Positions 61,865-64,000 of a stretch of DNA of 64,000 bases are shown piece after piece (position 1 is the stretch's first letter; each line of letters starts with the position of its first letter). Source of the DNA: Populus alba. Its lineage: Eukaryota > Streptophyta > Magnoliopsida > Malpighiales > Salicaceae. The stretch covers positions 14,495,154 to 14,559,153 of the forward strand of contig NC_133299.1 of assembly GCF_005239225.2 (NCBI RefSeq). The letters run 5' to 3'. The notes below the pieces were generated by a model. The model was not told the DNA's origin, searched no databases, and saw only the letters and a program-made list of their open reading frames with translations. Position numbers and translations under genes: made by a program.

Positions 61865-61945
61865 ATACACTGATTTTAAAAACAATTTTTTTAAAATGAA
61901 AAAAATATCATTTTAATATATTTTGACATGAAAAGTAACCACAAC
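61865..61945. mobile_element. Fragment of an AT-rich MITE-like element
   Basis: TATCATTTTAATATATTTTGAC and AAAAGTAACCACAACCACAC form the 3' half of the family only. Confidence 0.5.
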
Positions 61946-62296
61946 CACACTTGCATATGGTTATTATATAAAGATAGGAGATGGGGCATCTTATTGATTT
62001 TCATGGAGGTAGCAACCATGCATTAGAGTGTCTTCTAGCCACAGGACTTCCTGGGAATTTCCATGGAGGACTTGGTTCCAAGGTGGTGGTGAAGATGCCT
62101 AGTTTTGGATCGAGTGCTTAGACTAAAGAACAGGAGAGAGTCCATTGAGCTCGAGAAAAGTCTGCTCGGAGGACTGGGTAGAGGCCAAAATAATAGCAGT
62201 TCAAGAGGCTCAGGCAGTCTGTTAGGGCTGAGCTCTTGTTTTTTTCTTTTTGTACTACCAATCAGAATTCAATATTTAAAAGAGGGGGGAAAATAA

Positions 62297-62490
62297 TTGT
62301 GATTATTTTTTAAATAATTTTTTATGTTAAGATATATGTTAATAATATTTTTTATTTTTAAAAAAATTTATTTTAGATATTAGCATATTAAAATAATTTA
62401 AAAACATTAAAAATATATTAATTTAAAATTAATAAAAAATAAAAAATGTTAAATTTTTTAAAAAATATTTATAAAACATAAAATCAAACA
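62297..62490. mobile_element. AT-rich MITE-like insertion
   Basis: TGTGATTATTTTTTAAATAA start is nearly identical to the insertion in the MDL3 intron (30115), followed by TTAGCATATTAAAATAATTT and ACATAAAATCAAACA. Confidence 0.6.
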
Positions 62491-62619
62491 TTTCATTTCA
62501 TTGTACGAGTGAATGGTGACATTTCTGCTCTTCCATGAGCTGTATTCCTTTATATTTCTTTTTGGGTCTAGTCTTCGTGGTGGGGACACGGGGCATAAAA
62601 AGTGGTGAAAGACACAAAC

Positions 62620-62822
62620 ACAACATGTTAAAATAACCTTTTTTTTGTTTTAAAAAATATTTCTAAGAAAAAATATTTTTTTATTTCAAAATTTTTTTAA
62701 TATTCTTAGATTATTTTCATATAATAATATTAAAAATAAATGTTTAAAAATAAAAAATTATTATTTTAATATATTTATAAACAAAAATTATTTTAAAAAA
62801 TAACTACTACCATATTATATTA
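62620..62822. mobile_element. AT-rich MITE-like insertion
   Basis: AACATGTTAAAATAACC start, TAGATTATTTTCATATAATA and TATTATTTTAATATATTTAT core, ACTACTACCATATTA end. Confidence 0.55.
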
Positions 62823-63919
62823 AAATAATAATAACAACTTGGAGCAGAATTTGTCTTGATTTTATGCGATTAAGATGAGATGTTCTTTCTTCTTTTTCAT
62901 GTTCATCCAGCACATAAATCTCTTTTTAGTTGCAACTTTTTGCGGTTCCATTTGGCCTTTTCTTCTATAATTCTTTAATCCTTTTCTTTTCGACAAATAA
63001 TTTGGTTATTTTAGCTGTTTGTACTTCATCCATCACTTCATACAGAAACTTATAGAGGAAGAGACAGAATCTCATCTGTGGTAAAAGATTTTTCACCCTA
63101 GGAACCCACACGATCATTTCATCTCCGAGACACTTGATTTTCCTCGAAACAGTATAAAATCTTGAGAAAAAAAGATGAAGATTTTGGATTCATTAAGAGG
63201 GTTGTACTTGGATCTGTTTGCACGCAATGCAGAGCACACAGACGTGGCTCATTTCTATGGCTACATTGAAATTTAAACTTTGGATGCTTTCTATCTAGAA
63301 AATCTTACAATTATTATTTTCACGTACTAAAAAAAAACTTACTTTGTCATAAATCAATGGAGGAATGGGCTACATTATCGAGCACTAAGGATGAAAGATC
63401 TCTTCTCTCTATCATATTTTTCTCAAGATCATAAGATGTAATTATCAAATTCTTATTTCGAAAGACATAAAATCCAACAATTAGATAGATAAAGCTAGTA
63501 TACTGATAGAGAGAATATTAACAGACAAAAAAAAAAAAAATAGATGGATCCACAGGATCTAGATCTAAATTCATTCAATGTGAATTAGAGAAGAAAGGGA
63601 GATTAAAAGGACCACAACCTATGATTCATTGGGAAAATAACGAGATTTTTTTTTTTTTGGTGATTGTGGATATCTAGATCAATTTCACATACCTCGAAGA
63701 CCCTAAAATCAATGATTATGTATGTTCTAATGATCTTAAGGTTTACGATACTTAAATTAATAATTTTTAAAAAATAAATTTAGAATTTAACTAGTTGAGT
63801 TGTTTTTAAATTTGATTATTAAAATTTTTCTACTAACACAAAAAAAAAAAAAAGAGAAGGGATAGCAAAGCCTCAAGAATATTTGGTTTTTGTGGTTGAT
63901 TTCTAACTATACAAAGAGC
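62823..63919. other. Intergenic, no gene recognised
   Basis: Includes 13- and 14-A runs (near 63526 and 63840) and a T-run at 63648. No convincing exon is seen; a short frame from 63176 (MKILDSLRGLYLDLF) has no support. Confidence 0.45.
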
Positions 63920-64000
63920 ATATTTGATGGTGCGGTGAATTGTATTTTTTTTAAAAATATTTTTTAATTATTTTAATGTATAGATATAAAAAAATTTAAT
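63920..64000. mobile_element. AT-rich MITE-like insertion, cut by the window end
   Basis: TTTGATGGTGCGGTGAATTG, TTTTAATTATTTTAATGTAT and AGATATAAAAAAATTTAAT show the 5' half of the recurrent family. Confidence 0.5.

Overview
The window is nuclear DNA of a dicot plant. Very AT-rich intergenic DNA, GT-AG introns, CACTA and LTR elements, many AT-rich MITE-like insertions and the gene families present all fit a woody eudicot. The style of the MITEs and of the duplicated repeats suggests Populus or another Salicaceae; that is an inference from pattern memory, not a search.

Layout. (1) 1-4305: the 5' part of a CACTA (En/Spm) transposon on the minus strand. Its tnp2-type transposase is broken by three TGA stops and a frameshift, and its terminal TAGTG end lies at 4301-4305. 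(2) 4687-7659: an intact intronless receptor-like protein gene (LRR-TM, no kinase, Cf-9/HcrVf class), minus strand, with a close TATA box. (3) 8.88-23.9 kb: a large gene-poor tandem duplication. Copy A (about 5.85 kb) and copy B (about 9.2 kb) differ chiefly by an extra ~2.9 kb block in B that holds a non-autonomous CACTA-like element, and by a clean 454-bp solo LTR with a 5-bp target duplication. (4) 25.16-27.63 kb: the INO80 subunit IES6/INO80C gene, plus strand, three coding exons. (5) 28.86-31.54 kb: a two-exon MIF/D-dopachrome tautomerase-like gene (MDL3 type, ending in the peroxisomal signal SKL), minus strand, convergent with IES6. (6) 31.7-45.0 kb: gene-poor, with tandem repeats, microsatellites and MITEs. 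(7) 45.11-50.07 kb: SIEL / Integrator subunit 4, plus strand, eight exons, 948 aa. (8) 52.54-57.13 kb: a DCD-coiled coil-Kelch protein gene, minus strand, ten coding exons, 651 aa, convergent with SIEL. (9) 57.79-57.97 kb: an snRNA-type USE and TATA box with Pol III spacing, divergent from the Kelch gene, followed by ~115 nt and a T7 run: a candidate non-coding RNA gene. (10) 58.0-64.0 kb: no gene recognised; dense AT-rich MITE-like insertions and a CGGTT-rich repeat.

The genes are unrelated single-copy housekeeping genes plus one defence receptor and do not form a pathway. Coding exon structures were derived by hand: reading phase closes across every junction of the four multi-exon genes and each boundary is GT/AG. 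UTR ends and promoters are inferred.
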